A stretch of 33,490 nt of DNA from Methanobacteriota archaeon (GCA_029977605.1 JAPOKN010000005.1:1-33490), one strand, 5' to 3'. Counted from the first letter of the stretch, positions 1-9,219 are shown. Made by a program: numbers and translations. The notes: a model not told the origin generated them from the sequence alone.

Positions 1-3000
1 CTTGTGAAATCAAGAAGACCTACTCTGAAGGTACCTACTGTTTCAGTTCCTGTATTTTCTACTTGGAACATGAATCTGAAGTATTCATCTTTTTCACAAG
101 GATTATTACCTGCTGGATTGTTTACACAACCTGTCTTTTTGACCCAACCTGCACCGGATTCTCCGTAGCCAGTTGCGTGAGATATGTATCTTACATCGCT
201 ACCTATTGAAAGGTCCGGTTTTGCAATAATCATCGTAGCTTGTCCATCGGAATCTCCACTTGTAAAAGTGTTATCGTAGTCAGACCATGATCGTGCATCA
301 GCTTGAATACTGTAGGTTCCTGGTGGGGCCCACTGCGCATATCCAATTGTAACATCTATGTTAACGGTCATAACTTGACCTGGACTTACGAAATTAGCTG
401 CACTAGGTTCACTCGGTTTACCTTCTACGGCATTCCAAGAAGTCTTAGTTGGATTGTTGATGTCCCAACCAGTTGGTTGTCCTACTTCGACTGTACCACT
501 TGGCCATCCAATTTGCCCATCGGAATTGATGTAAGCTGTTTGATCACCGCCAGATAAAGCATCTCTGCCATTACCCCATGAACCGCTGATCGGCTTAACT
601 GCAACGTAGGTTTCTCTTCCTGTTTGAAGAACCGAATCCATGATTGCCATAGTTCCGTCAAACAATTCAACGAATGAATTGTCTGGAGCTGTAAGAACAA
701 AGTCTACTACTCCTGAATCAGATGAAGCTCCAAAATTGTTGACCTTCACAGTGTAAGTTCGACTTACTGTATCACCTGTAAGTGATGAAGGCTCACCATT
801 CTGTGTCTTTGGAGAAATATCTTTCAAATCAACAGAGTAATCATCCAAACCAAAAACTGATGGATAATAAGCTTTGAACATTCCTGAGGAACCTGGACCT
901 GATGAAGAACCGGTCAAACGAATTTGCATTTCGCTTCCGATATATGCATCTTGAAGACTTCCTGATCCATCTCCTAGTTGCTCTACTGCACCTAAGTCAG
1001 CGAAGAATGTTTGTGCAGTTGAATTATCGAATGCACTACTTCCTTCCCAATACATTGGTAATTGAGTGTAATTTGCAGAAGGTATAGAGTATAATGTAGA
1101 CAACTGGTCTGTTGATCTCCATTTTATATCATACCAAGGTCCGCTGTTACCAGATCTGACTTGTGCCTTAACACTTGCATCAACCAATTCGTATTCTGCT
1201 TCAACAACCAAGAATGGCTTGCTGTTCCAAACTGTAAAGAATTCTGATGTTAAAGAACCATCTTCAGAACCATCCCAGATGTATGAACCTGAGCTCCATC
1301 CGTCACCCATTGACCATTGGTCACCGGTTAACAATGCTGCTCCCAAAACTAAAGTTATAGTTCGGAAGTTCTTTGCTCGGCTCTCATCAGGAACCTGTAC
1401 ATCATCATCTCTTAATGCTTGAATGTGCATTCTGTAAATACCTGGACCAAGATCTGAACCCCACTTCCAATCAGCTCCTGCAGTACTTGGATCAACAGTG
1501 AATTCTTCACCTTTAGCTAGAGCGCCTGGTATTGTGAAGAAATTGAAAGTTCTATCGGTAGGCCAAACTCGTAGACCATTAGAATCTGTGATTCTAGCGG
1601 CTACTGTGACTCCACTCTGCTCTTCAAGACCTATTCCTCTAACAGTTACAGATAATTCATGTTCTTCGCCAGAAGCGGAGTATCTAACTGTGTCTACATT
1701 AACAATATCGATATTGTTCCTGTACTCGTTACCGATGACAGCTAAGTCGTCTATCAAGACACCTTGTCCACCGCCATTAGCAGTTACAACTCTGAAATCA
1801 ATCCAAGTCTGGTAACCTTCAAAGGCTTCAAGACTTAGTTCTTCCATTTGCCATGTTGTTTTATCCTCACTGAACATTGGGCAGCTGCAGTCATTTTCAT
1901 AGGTCTTAATTACAGTCCAAGTTTCACTTCCACCTATTTTTTGTGAACTGTCAAAGTCTGTAGATGCTCTAACTTCAAGTCTGTCACCTGATCCTAAGTC
2001 CCACTTGATTGCATACATAATTAATGGTTTGAAAGCTGCTCTCAAGTCAACATTAACATCTGGTTGCCATTTGCTGCCTTCTCCATCTCTATCGTATTCA
2101 TCTTGAGTAATGAAACTGTCATCTCTACCAGCAACTGTGTTTGGTACTTCAGAGTTGTGCGTTCCTTCCTCAGCATATTGCAGAACATATTGTCCACTGT
2201 ATGCATAATTTTGAACAGTATCAATCAACCATCTATTTAGATCACTACCTGTATCTAATCTTCCAACCTCAATATAATTGTAATCTTCTCTGTCGCCTGT
2301 ATCAAAATCATCGGAGAAGAAATTATCAAATACACGGAATGATACTGTTTTAGAGTTATTCCATGGGAAGAAATCTTTACCTGCCGGAACAAGAACTTCC
2401 ACAGTTATGTAGTAAGTGTTAGCCCCAGGACACTGAAATTCAGAGAAAAGTTCTTTTTGATCAGAATTCTGAGTTATATCTCCGTAAATCGAGTTACCGG
2501 CTAATTGTTGAATAACTGGTTCTGTGACATCCAAGAAATCAGATTTATCTTCACCTTGTAAATTTTCAACTGTAAATTTGACTGGTAAGTTTGGCCATGA
2601 AGACTCTCCAGCATTGATTATTGTAGCATTAATCTCTCTCCAGAGTGAATCTCCGCCATCTTTTACTTCAAAATCTTTATCTACAGTAATATCGCCGACT
2701 GCCACATCACGAGTGATTTTCTCTGTTCCTCTGAAAACTATCTCGTCAATGAACCAACCAGCGTATGGTCTACTGCCTTCTGTGTTTTGATCACTGTCTG
2801 CATCAGCTTGAATTCTGAAATAAACTGAATCTGTATCATCACTACCGTAATAAGTATCACTTAGAACATATCCTTGATACTTTTGGTTTGAACCGCCCCA
2901 TAGATACCAGGATCCTTCACCAGGACAGAAACCAGAATAACTGATTAAATTTGTCCAAGTTGTTCCATCTTTGGATATTTGCATTCTGAAGTAATCTCCA

Positions 3001-4940
3001 GATTCCATACAACCTGTGAATAACATACCAATTACTACCTCTTCCATAGCACTCAAGTCAAGTGCTGGAGATACGAAAACATCGTCCTGATTAGGTTGCA
3101 TTGTGAATTTTGGACAGTTTGAATCACTCATTGAATCATCACCCCAGTCACAAATTGCTGGATTTGCGTTAGTTTTGTACCAACCATTTGTGTTGAACAT
3201 TGCTAAAGCAGATTTACCTTCATGATAAACTGAATTTACTGTTTTGTTAACGGTATTTCCTGCAGCCGTACATGTATCTTCATCATTGTCGAAGTAACCA
3301 CACCCATCAGCATCCCAGTCGTAACTACCTGTTCTGTGCATGTTAACTCCATCATAACTGCTAGCACCATTATCTGTTGTATCTGATATAGTTCCAGCAA
3401 TACCAATTTCATCTTCAGGTGCTTCCATTGTTTCAATCCATTTACCTACTCCAATTTCAGCTTGAACGAAGTTGTTTGGTGCACCTTGATCACCAGTGTG
3501 AACCACTTCAGCAGTCAAAACATCCATACCTGCACTAGTGAAAAGAACGTGACGAGCCTTGTTTGGATCAAGACCATCGTATATTCTTTGATATCTATCA
3601 TTTGTTTTATTAAATGTAAATACTATACTGTCACCATTTTGAATTGAATCCTCAATGTGCATAGGATGGCCTTCAGGGAAAGCACGTGTATCAAATGTGC
3701 TATCGAACAAAATCTGACCAAACTGATTCTTCAATTTCAAGTGTACTGCTGTACTACTTTGTGGTAACATTCCATAATTTGTTACTGTAATTCCTATATC
3801 TACTGGTACCATAGATTCAACAGATCTCCAATATTGTACGTGATTTGGAATATCTACTCCTCCAATACCCATGTCTACATTCTTAGTTGATTCTTGTGTA
3901 ACTTCCATCCATGAAAGAATGGATGCAAAGAAATCTGCTCTGTCAGATCTTTTATTGAAAACTCCAATTTCATCCGCAAAGTGGAAAGCTTTGTGAGTTG
4001 CTGTAGAAGCTCCAATATCTGAAGGATACTGAACTGCATGATATTCATGCCCATCAGCTGCGCCTTTCCTTTGATCGTACCAGAACGCACCTACTGCCTC
4101 AGTTCCTGTTGGCTTAATACCACAAGGCCTGTCTAAGTAGTGAACACCTGCTGTATCTGTTGCATACTCTTTACCTTCAAAAATAGAACCTGAAACTCCT
4201 TTCATAGGGTTAGAGGTACCACCAACAATCAAATAAGAGGATGATTGAGTATCTGAGTGTAAGTATGTATTTTCAAATGTTCCCGAGTAGGCATCTACCC
4301 AATCTGTCATTTGTGTTAAAAGAATAATATTTCTGTTATCTGTACAAAAATTATCTGATCCTCCACAGTCACCATCTAGGTAATCTCCTAGAACTGAGGT
4401 TTCAGATGAACTGAATACATTTGTATTCCAACCAGAATACCAAATTACGACTTCATAATCATCAATCATTGATAATCCTGCATCACCAGATGGAAGTTCC
4501 TTGTTAACTCCTCCCCATTTACCTCCACGGTAAACATCGAATGAGTAACCGCCATCGTTCAAAGCTGTTTCAACATGTGAGGCTTCGATCCATGGACCTG
4601 ACATCCAATTTTCTGCATCGTCATCCATTAAGAAAACTTTAGCCTCACCTGGTGCTTGCCTTGCAGGTGAAAACTTACCATCCGCCATAGTTATGGCAAT
4701 TGGCATTTCCTCTCCATCTAAAGGAGCGGGATTGAATTCACTTACAATGCCTATTTCTCCTTCTGATTCGGAAACCAATGCTTCACCAAGGGTAATTCCC
4801 GAGGTTATTTCTACTTCTTCATCTACGTCATCACTTGCTGACACCATAGCAGTAAAACTGCTAAGTGAAAACAAAGCTACGACGAGAATTGCCATCATCT
4901 TCCCATAAAAGGAACTTGATTTTGATACGTTTGTATTCAT
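1..4940 (-). CDS. Giant secreted multidomain surface protein, C-terminus outside window
   Basis: An open frame of 1646 codons has no stop before the left edge, so the C-terminus is missing. Residues 1-35 form a signal peptide (basic start, hydrophobic stretch, VSA cleavage-like end). Residues about 100-345 look like a Rossmann-type GATase/ThuA-like fold (KVFLMDDD, then an ILLTQMTDW strand). Residues about 560-735 and 868-1068 resemble jelly-roll MAM or immune-inhibitor-A modules; both end in FIDE/LIDDL-type strands. A third weaker one lies near 1210-1345. CARDB-like beta-sandwich segments lie between them and continue to the window edge. The protein is probably exported and cell-surface attached or released, with an adhesion or substrate-binding role. 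No catalytic motif was recognised. The start is ATG at 4940, preceded by AAGGTGTG at Shine-Dalgarno distance. Domain names are by eye; the reading frame is certain. Confidence 0.85.
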   Translation of the reverse strand, partial: MNTNVSKSSSFYGKMMAILVVALFSLSSFTAMVSASDDVDEEVEITSGITLGEALVSESEGEIGIVSEFNPAPLDGEEMPIAITMADGKFSPARQAPGEAKVFLMDDDAENWMSGPWIEASHVETALNDGGYSFDVYRGGKWGGVNKELPSGDAGLSMIDDYEVVIWYSGWNTNVFSSSETSVLGDYLDGDCGGSDNFCTDNRNIILLTQMTDWVDAYSGTFENTYLHSDTQSSSYLIVGGTSNPMKGVSGSIFEGKEYATDTAGVHYLDRPCGIKPTGTEAVGAFWYDQRKGAADGHEYHAVQYPSDIGASTATHKAFHFADEIGVFNKRSDRADFFASILSWMEVTQESTKNVDMGIGGVDIPNHVQYWRSVESMVPVDIGITVTNYGMLPQSSTAVHLKLKNQFGQILFDSTFDTRAFPEGHPMHIEDSIQNGDSIVFTFNKTNDRYQRIYDGLDPNKARHVLFTSAGMDVLTAEVVHTGDQGAPNNFVQAEIGVGKWIETMEAPEDEIGIAGTISDTTDNGASSYDGVNMHRTGSYDWDADGCGYFDNDEDTCTAAGNTVNKTVNSVYHEGKSALAMFNTNGWYKTNANPAICDWGDDSMSDSNCPKFTMQPNQDDVFVSPALDLSAMEEVVIGMLFTGCMESGDYFRMQISKDGTTWTNLISYSGFCPGEGSWYLWGGSNQKYQGYVLSDTYYGSDDTDSVYFRIQADADSDQNTEGSRPYAGWFIDEIVFRGTEKITRDVAVGDITVDKDFEVKDGGDSLWREINATIINAGESSWPNLPVKFTVENLQGEDKSDFLDVTEPVIQQLAGNSIYGDITQNSDQKELFSEFQCPGANTYYITVEVLVPAGKDFFPWNNSKTVSFRVFDNFFSDDFDTGDREDYNYIEVGRLDTGSDLNRWLIDTVQNYAYSGQYVLQYAEEGTHNSEVPNTVAGRDDSFITQDEYDRDGEGSKWQPDVNVDLRAAFKPLIMYAIKWDLGSGDRLEVRASTDFDSSQKIGGSETWTVIKTYENDCSCPMFSEDKTTWQMEELSLEAFEGYQTWIDFRVVTANGGGQGVLIDDLAVIGNEYRNNIDIVNVDTVRYSASGEEHELSVTVRGIGLEEQSGVTVAARITDSNGLRVWPTDRTFNFFTIPGALAKGEEFTVDPSTAGADWKWGSDLGPGIYRMHIQALRDDDVQVPDESRAKNFRTITLVLGAALLTGDQWSMGDGWSSGSYIWDGSEDGSLTSEFFTVWNSKPFLVVEAEYELVDASVKAQVRSGNSGPWYDIKWRSTDQLSTLYSIPSANYTQLPMYWEGSSAFDNSTAQTFFADLGAVEQLGDGSGSLQDAYIGSEMQIRLTGSSSGPGSSGMFKAYYPSVFGLDDYSVDLKDISPKTQNGEPSSLTGDTVSRTYTVKVNNFGASSDSGVVDFVLTAPDNSFVELFDGTMAIMDSVLQTGRETYVAVKPISGSWGNGRDALSGGDQTAYINSDGQIGWPSGTVEVGQPTGWDINNPTKTSWNAVEGKPSEPSAANFVSPGQVMTVNIDVTIGYAQWAPPGTYSIQADARSWSDYDNTFTSGDSDGQATMIIAKPDLSIGSDVRYISHATGYGESGAGWVKKTGCVNNPAGNNPCEKDEYFRFMFQVENTGTETVGTFRVGLLDFT

Positions 4941-5081
4941 TTTTTGCACACCTTCGCGTTTTGTCCTATTACCGTAGTACCATTACAGTAAACGGTTACA
5001 TACCATTGACAAGGCCTTAATAAAAGAATACCCAGTTTTTGAATAACTAATATAAAAACTTACTGGTTTGTATTTTGGACA
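4941..5081 (-). promoter_or_regulatory. Promoter and 5' leader of the giant surface protein
   Basis: This 141-base gap separates the trm5-like gene from the surface protein. On the minus strand a TATA-like TTTTTATATT lies at about 5049-5058 and a second AT-rich candidate at about 5018-5028. Either gives a leader of roughly 55-90 nt, and AAGGTGTG ends a few bases before the ATG. The gene therefore appears Shine-Dalgarno-led, unlike most genes in the window. Which TATA is used cannot be decided by eye. Confidence 0.45.
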
Positions 5082-6065
5082 TTAAATTAAATTTCTCCGT
5101 ATATCAAACACAAAAAGTGACGATGAAGGAGAGTATGCGTGGACTTCTCTTTTAGCTATGCATTCGAACTCTTCTACTAAATGTTCTGATAATTGAAAAG
5201 TTCCATCTTTTGGACAAATAATGTAAAAATGAATCATTCCCATTTCAGCAACTAAAGTCATCGCTTTATCCAAAAAAGGTAAACAATTAGTAGGATTATT
5301 CAAAATTATTCTATCAAACTTTTGCTCTCCAAAGTCATAATCTTCAAATTTTGAACTGAAAAAACTGTAATGTTTTTCATCTATCCCATTACGATTGAAA
5401 TTTTTCAAGGCCCAATTCATTGCTTCAGGGTTAGAATCTAGAGATGTTACTTTACACCCTTTCATTGCCATTGAAATTGAAAAAGGAGCTACTCCTGCAA
5501 AGGCATCAAGCACATTTTCGTGATTATTCACATGTGAAGATAACCTTTCCCTTTCAGTAGCTAATCTAGGTGAAAAATATACTTTAGAGATATCTGCCTC
5601 AAATTTCATACCATTTTCTTTATGGACTGAAATAAAATTATTATCTCCTGAAATCACTCTTAAGTCTCTTATTCTAAATTCTCCATGAACTCCTAAATCA
5701 ATACAAACTGTTTTGATATTTTTATGAGATAAAAGCAGAGCTTCAGCAATTTGCTTCTCATAGACTTCTGAGTCGCTTGGAAGCCTTAGTATTGCGATAT
5801 CTCCAAATATATCAAATGATCTTGGGGCAATACTTCTAATTTTCTCATCAAGATTAATCCTGTAATCTCTTGATTTCTTATTTTGTACTGTACCTTTACA
5901 AATAACAATCTTGCCCTCAAATGGAACTGAATCTTGATTTAATGGCCACAGTACAGAATTATCTTTCTTTATTGGCAAATAACCCTCGTTCAAAAAACCC
6001 TTATCTTTTAAAAATGCTTTAGCTTCTTCTGCCTTATTATTAGCAACTTTTAAGTGACTAATCAA
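5082..6065 (-). CDS. trm5: Trm5-like tRNA (guanine37-N1)-methyltransferase
   Basis: Class I SAM-dependent methyltransferase of the Trm5/TYW2 family. Trm5 makes m1G37 next to the anticodon, which prevents frameshifting. The 327 residues match the usual archaeal length of about 330-340. A divergent N-terminal region is followed by an HGEFRIRDLRVISGD-like segment, the SAM-binding motif LDAFAGVAPFSISMA, the acidic SLDSNPEA strand end, and ILNNPTNCLPFLDKA where family members usually carry N-x-P. The start is a TTG inside the last codons of gcvH (8-nt overlap), so translation is probably coupled. No alternative start lies near. It is the last gene of the gcvT-gcvH operon. TYW2-like aminocarboxypropyl transfer cannot be excluded because the NNPT motif is non-standard. 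Confidence 0.8.
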   Translation of the reverse strand: MISHLKVANNKAEEAKAFLKDKGFLNEGYLPIKKDNSVLWPLNQDSVPFEGKIVICKGTVQNKKSRDYRINLDEKIRSIAPRSFDIFGDIAILRLPSDSEVYEKQIAEALLLSHKNIKTVCIDLGVHGEFRIRDLRVISGDNNFISVHKENGMKFEADISKVYFSPRLATERERLSSHVNNHENVLDAFAGVAPFSISMAMKGCKVTSLDSNPEAMNWALKNFNRNGIDEKHYSFFSSKFEDYDFGEQKFDRIILNNPTNCLPFLDKAMTLVAEMGMIHFYIICPKDGTFQLSEHLVEEFECIAKREVHAYSPSSSLFVFDIRRNLI

Positions 6066-6435
6066 GAGAATTCTTGTAAGAGTCAGAGTCCAGCAATGCA
6101 GACCTATCTTCTGAAGGTTTCATTAAAACCATCCATCCTGAGCCATAAGGAGATTCGTTAACTAATTCTGGAGATTCTTCTAATTTTTCATTTATAGCCA
6201 GAATCTTGCCTGAAATAGGTGCATAAATGTCGCTAGCTGCCTTGACTGATTCAGCTACGGCCATAACTTCGCCTCTTTGGTATTCATCTCCTACGTTAGG
6301 CAATTCTACAAAAACAACATCAGAAAGTGAATCCTGAGCATAGTCAGTTATTCCCACTTTTACTCCATCTCCTTCGTCAGGACCAACCCATTCGTGATCT
6401 TCAGTGTAGCCTAAATTATCAGGTATTTCGCTCAT
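6058..6435 (-). CDS. gcvH: Glycine cleavage system H protein
   Basis: Lipoyl carrier protein that shuttles the aminomethyl group between the P, T and L proteins of the glycine cleavage system in the cytoplasm. The 125 residues are the typical length. It shows the EDHEW N-terminal motif, VGITDYAQDSLSDVVFVELP and the lipoylation motif ESVKAASDI with Lys65 as the modified residue. The ATG start overlaps the gcvT stop as ATGA, and the 3' end overlaps the trm5-like gene. No gcvP or lipoate ligase is present in the window, so the P protein must be encoded elsewhere. Confidence 0.96.
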   Translation of the reverse strand: MSEIPDNLGYTEDHEWVGPDEGDGVKVGITDYAQDSLSDVVFVELPNVGDEYQRGEVMAVAESVKAASDIYAPISGKILAINEKLEESPELVNESPYGSGWMVLMKPSEDRSALLDSDSYKNSLD

Positions 6436-7466
6436 AAGAATGGAGTCTGAATGACACGCCCTTTTAATTGTTTATTACGTATTGATACGTTAACCGTAGT
6501 ACCAATTGGTAAATCTAAATATGAGAGTCCAATCCCTCTCTTTAGTATTGGTGACAATGAACCGCTAGTAAGTTCTGATATTTTTTCCCCTTCCAAAAAA
6601 ACTTGCAACCCTGGTCGCAAAACTCCACGCTCTTCAAGTAAAATCCCACTCAAAGATTTGTACCCTGCCTTTTTTTGTGCTAAAAGTTTTTCCTTACCTA
6701 TAAAATCGTGATTCCAATCAATAACCCATGAGTAACCAGATTCAAGTGTTGTTTGCGAACCGTTAAAATCGGTTCCTGACAAAAGATATCCCTTCTCAAG
6801 TCTGAGAGTATCCCTAGCTCCAAGCCCTACAGGTATAGCTCCCATTTCTAGGAATGATTCCCAAATTCTTTGACTTTCAGATATTGGCCCCATTATCTCA
6901 TATCCTTTTTCACCAGTGTAACCAGTTCCACTAATTATCAAATTATCTGATTCAATCAACTTAAAAGGCGTAATTGACAAATTAAAATATTGACGTAAAA
7001 GTCTAAGTGATTCTGGACCTTGAACTGCAAGACAGAAAAACTCATCTGATTTGTTATGAACATTGACTTCAAAATTGGAAGAATTAAGATTTAACCAGTC
7101 AAAAACTTTAGAAATCATAGAGGCGTTAGGTACCAACATGTAATCTTGACTACTAAATGTGTAAACTATAGTGTCATCAATTATTTGCCCCTCATTATCA
7201 AGGATATGACAATAGCGACAATCTCCACCTGATAATTTGTTTACGTCCCAGGTAGTAACATAAGACAAAAACGAAGATGCATCTTTTCCTGAAACAAAAA
7301 TTTGGCCCATGTGCGAAACATCAAAAATGCCTACTCTCTCTCTTACCGCATTGTGCTCAGAAACTATGCTAGTGTACTGAATTGGCATATTCCAACCTGC
7401 AAAATCTACCATCTTTGCACCGAGTCTAACGTGATTGTCATGCAGACAAGTTTGAGATAAAGGCAT
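6432..7466 (-). CDS. gcvT: Glycine cleavage system T protein (aminomethyltransferase)
   Basis: Tetrahydrofolate-dependent aminomethyltransferase that takes the methylene group from aminomethyl-lipoyl-GcvH and releases ammonia. The 344 residues fit the family length of about 360. Features include the N-terminal VDFAGWNMPIQY and VFDVSHMGQ-like segment (GIFDVSHMGQI), the central ISGTGYTGEKGYEI motif, and GLGARDTLRLEKGY before the C-terminal barrel. It is the first gene of a gcvT-gcvH-trm5 operon, with ATGA overlap to gcvH. A TATA-like element at about 7487-7496 lies 25 bases before the ATG, suggesting a leaderless mRNA. No glycine riboswitch structure is visible in the short upstream region. Confidence 0.96.
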   Translation of the reverse strand: MPLSQTCLHDNHVRLGAKMVDFAGWNMPIQYTSIVSEHNAVRERVGIFDVSHMGQIFVSGKDASSFLSYVTTWDVNKLSGGDCRYCHILDNEGQIIDDTIVYTFSSQDYMLVPNASMISKVFDWLNLNSSNFEVNVHNKSDEFFCLAVQGPESLRLLRQYFNLSITPFKLIESDNLIISGTGYTGEKGYEIMGPISESQRIWESFLEMGAIPVGLGARDTLRLEKGYLLSGTDFNGSQTTLESGYSWVIDWNHDFIGKEKLLAQKKAGYKSLSGILLEERGVLRPGLQVFLEGEKISELTSGSLSPILKRGIGLSYLDLPIGTTVNVSIRNKQLKGRVIQTPFL

Positions 7467-7486
7467 AAGGATTCAATAGAGTGGAC

Positions 7487-7496
7487 TGAATAAGAG
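7487..7496 (-). promoter_or_regulatory. TATA-like element of gcvT operon
   Basis: CTCTTATTCA on the minus strand is centred about 25 bases upstream of the gcvT ATG, the archaeal TATA-to-start distance for a leaderless transcript. A second AT-rich element at 7511-7519 serves the divergent gene and could also act in this direction. Confidence 0.4.
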
Positions 7497-7509
7497 CTGG
7501 GGCGGCAAT

Positions 7510-7520
7510 CTTATTATAGG
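7510..7520 (+). promoter_or_regulatory. TATA box of aIF1A-rio1-KH operon
   Basis: CTTATTATAGG is centred 25 bases before the GTG start at 7540. This supports GTG as the true start and a leaderless transcript. The 73-base divergent spacer with gcvT holds both promoters. Confidence 0.55.
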
Positions 7521-7539
7521 AACTCTTGTCGATAGAAAC

Positions 7540-7956
7540 GTGACGAACGATAGTGAAGAGACTGAAGCAGTTGAAGAATCTACTGATGAAGAAGAGAAAA
7601 AACCGGATACAAATAAAAATAAGAAAAATAAGAAGAATAAAAAAAATACCCCCGAACCAACTGAAAATATTAGAGTTACTCTTCCCTATAAACCCAAAGG
7701 TGAGATGTTTGCAGTTGCTGAAACTTTTCAAGGAGGGTCAAGGCTCCAATTAATTTGTGAAGATGGAAAAAGGAGAATGGGGAGGATACCCGGAAAGTTA
7801 AGAAGAAGAATGTGGGTTCGAGAAAATGATTTACTAATAGTCGTACCTTGGTCATTTCAAGATACTAAAGCTGATGTTAAATTTAGATATACTCCTACTC
7901 AGACCTCAAATCTTAAAAGAAAAGGTAAAATACCTGAAATTTTAGACATATACTAA
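7540..7956 (+). CDS. eif1a: Archaeal translation initiation factor 1A (aIF1A)
   Basis: OB-fold initiation factor that binds the small ribosomal subunit A site during start-codon selection. The core (about residues 45-138) shows RVTLPYKPKGEMFA, GGSRLQLICEDGKRRMGRIPGK and WVRENDLLIVVPWSFQ, all standard for the family. The N-terminal 40 residues are unusual: an acidic stretch (TEAVEESTDEEE) followed by a Lys/Asn-only run encoded by A-rich repeats. Archaeal homologues are usually near 100-115 residues, so this tail is an extension. The start is GTG with a TATA box 25 bases upstream. It is followed after two bases of stop context by rio1, the classic archaeal order. Confidence 0.95.
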   Translation: MTNDSEETEAVEESTDEEEKKPDTNKNKKNKKNKKNTPEPTENIRVTLPYKPKGEMFAVAETFQGGSRLQLICEDGKRRMGRIPGKLRRRMWVRENDLLIVVPWSFQDTKADVKFRYTPTQTSNLKRKGKIPEILDIY

Positions 7957-7959
7957 TAG

Positions 7960-8700
7960 ATGCAAGGTCGAACCGAAAAACTTGACAGAGCCTTAGGAAA
8001 TATAAATGCAAACTTTGGACAAGATTGGAAAAAAACAATTGATGATGTATTCGACGAAGTTACATTAAGGAACTTACAACAGTTGATCAGTCAAGGCGTA
8101 ATTAGCACTATAGAGAATGTAATCGCCACTGGTAAAGAGGGTAATGTTTTTAGGGCTAAAACAATTAATGGTGAGAACAGAGCTGTTAAAATATACCGAA
8201 TTAATACAGCTACCTTTCGAAAATTAGAAAAATATATAGAGGGTGATAGTAGATTTAAGAATAGTGGAAACAGCCCAAGAGAAAGAATTTTTACATGGGC
8301 ACAAAAAGAATACAAAAATTTACATTCAATGAAAGCTGCGGGAACAATGGTACCAAAACCTTATCACGTGCATAAAAATATAGTAATAATGCAATATATT
8401 GGTTGGAGATTTAGACCTTATCCTACAATAAGAGAATTGCCACCTGAAGAACCTGTAAAATTTTTAAATAAATTAAAAAAATCTGTCAAAGCTTATAGAA
8501 AACAAAAGCTTTCACATGGAGATTTAAGCGAATATAACATACTGAACAGAAGAGAGGAGCCTTTCATTATAGATGTAGGACAAGCTGTTCCGGAAAGCCA
8601 TCCCCTTTATTCTAAGTTACACCAAAGAGATATGAAAAATCTACATCGTTTTTGGAAAAAATATATACCTGATTTGAAAGAAGAGGAATTCAATATATGA
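7960..8700 (+). CDS. rio1: RIO1-type serine/threonine kinase/ATPase
   Basis: Atypical kinase required for late maturation of the small ribosomal subunit in eukaryotes and presumed to do the same in archaea. The N-terminal winged-helix part (about residues 1-50) is followed by the RIO nucleotide loop ATGKEGNVF (56-64), Lys77 in AVKIY, the catalytic loop HGDLSEYN (Asp188, Asn193) and the metal-binding IIDVGQA (Asp205). All catalytic residues are intact and 246 residues is typical. The gene lies between aIF1A and a KH protein (ATGA overlap), a conserved archaeal cluster. Confidence 0.96.
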   Translation: MQGRTEKLDRALGNINANFGQDWKKTIDDVFDEVTLRNLQQLISQGVISTIENVIATGKEGNVFRAKTINGENRAVKIYRINTATFRKLEKYIEGDSRFKNSGNSPRERIFTWAQKEYKNLHSMKAAGTMVPKPYHVHKNIVIMQYIGWRFRPYPTIRELPPEEPVKFLNKLKKSVKAYRKQKLSHGDLSEYNILNRREEPFIIDVGQAVPESHPLYSKLHQRDMKNLHRFWKKYIPDLKEEEFNI

Positions 8701-9218
8701 AATATGTCCGAATTCCTGCATCAAGGGTTGGAGCGTTGATTGGTCCCGGCGGAAAGACTAAAAGGAAATTAGAAGAATTGAGTGGATGTGATATTTCTAT
8801 TGATTCTGATGAGGGGCTTTTTGAGATAATAAAAGGAAATGAAAAAGATGCTCTAAAGAATTTACAAGTGATAAATACCGCTAAAGCAATTGGAAGAGGA
8901 TTTAGTCCTGAAATTGCGTACCAGCTACTTGAAATGGAATATTACTTCGAAATTGTTGATATTAGGGACTATGTAGGTAGATCAAAAAAGAGACTTGGTA
9001 CTGTAAGAGGACGACTAATTGGAAGGGGAGGAAAAACTAGGCACATTATAGAGGATATGACTGGTTGCAATCTTGCAATTCAGGGACATACTGTTTGCAT
9101 TATTTCGGACTTGGAAGGTTTAGAGGCTGCTAAAGTAGCAATCTCTATGGTATTATCAGGTTCTGAGCACGGTTCAGTATACAAATATTTAGAAAGTTTT
9201 AGAAGAAGATTGCATTAA
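8697..9218 (+). CDS. KH-domain RNA-binding protein, Dim2/Pno1-like
   Basis: Two-KH protein of the archaeal Dim2/Pno1 family, which binds 16S rRNA near the 3' end with RIO kinases and Nob1 during small-subunit assembly. KH1 carries the GPGG loop (residues 16-19, VGALIGPGGKTKRKLEE) and KH2 the GRGG loop (about 109-112, RLIGRGGKTRHIIED). The 173 residues are typical. The start ATG overlaps the rio1 stop by four bases, so the two are translationally coupled. A run of six T follows the stop codon and may end the transcript. Confidence 0.93.
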   Translation: MKYVRIPASRVGALIGPGGKTKRKLEELSGCDISIDSDEGLFEIIKGNEKDALKNLQVINTAKAIGRGFSPEIAYQLLEMEYYFEIVDIRDYVGRSKKRLGTVRGRLIGRGGKTRHIIEDMTGCNLAIQGHTVCIISDLEGLEAAKVAISMVLSGSEHGSVYKYLESFRRRLH

Positions 9219-9219
9219 A

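Noticed and set aside
1..4940. Many short ORFs in the apparently gene-free left 5 kb
   Set aside because: The minus-strand frame with codons starting at positions divisible by three is open throughout and encodes one long protein; the rest are shadows.
7467..7539. Glycine riboswitch before gcvT
   Set aside because: The 73-base divergent spacer is too short and shows no tandem aptamer structure; TATA elements explain it.
7438..7731. 97-codon minus-strand ORF opposite aIF1A
   Set aside because: It is the reverse of the A-rich K/N tail, giving a Phe/Ile/Leu-rich chance product.
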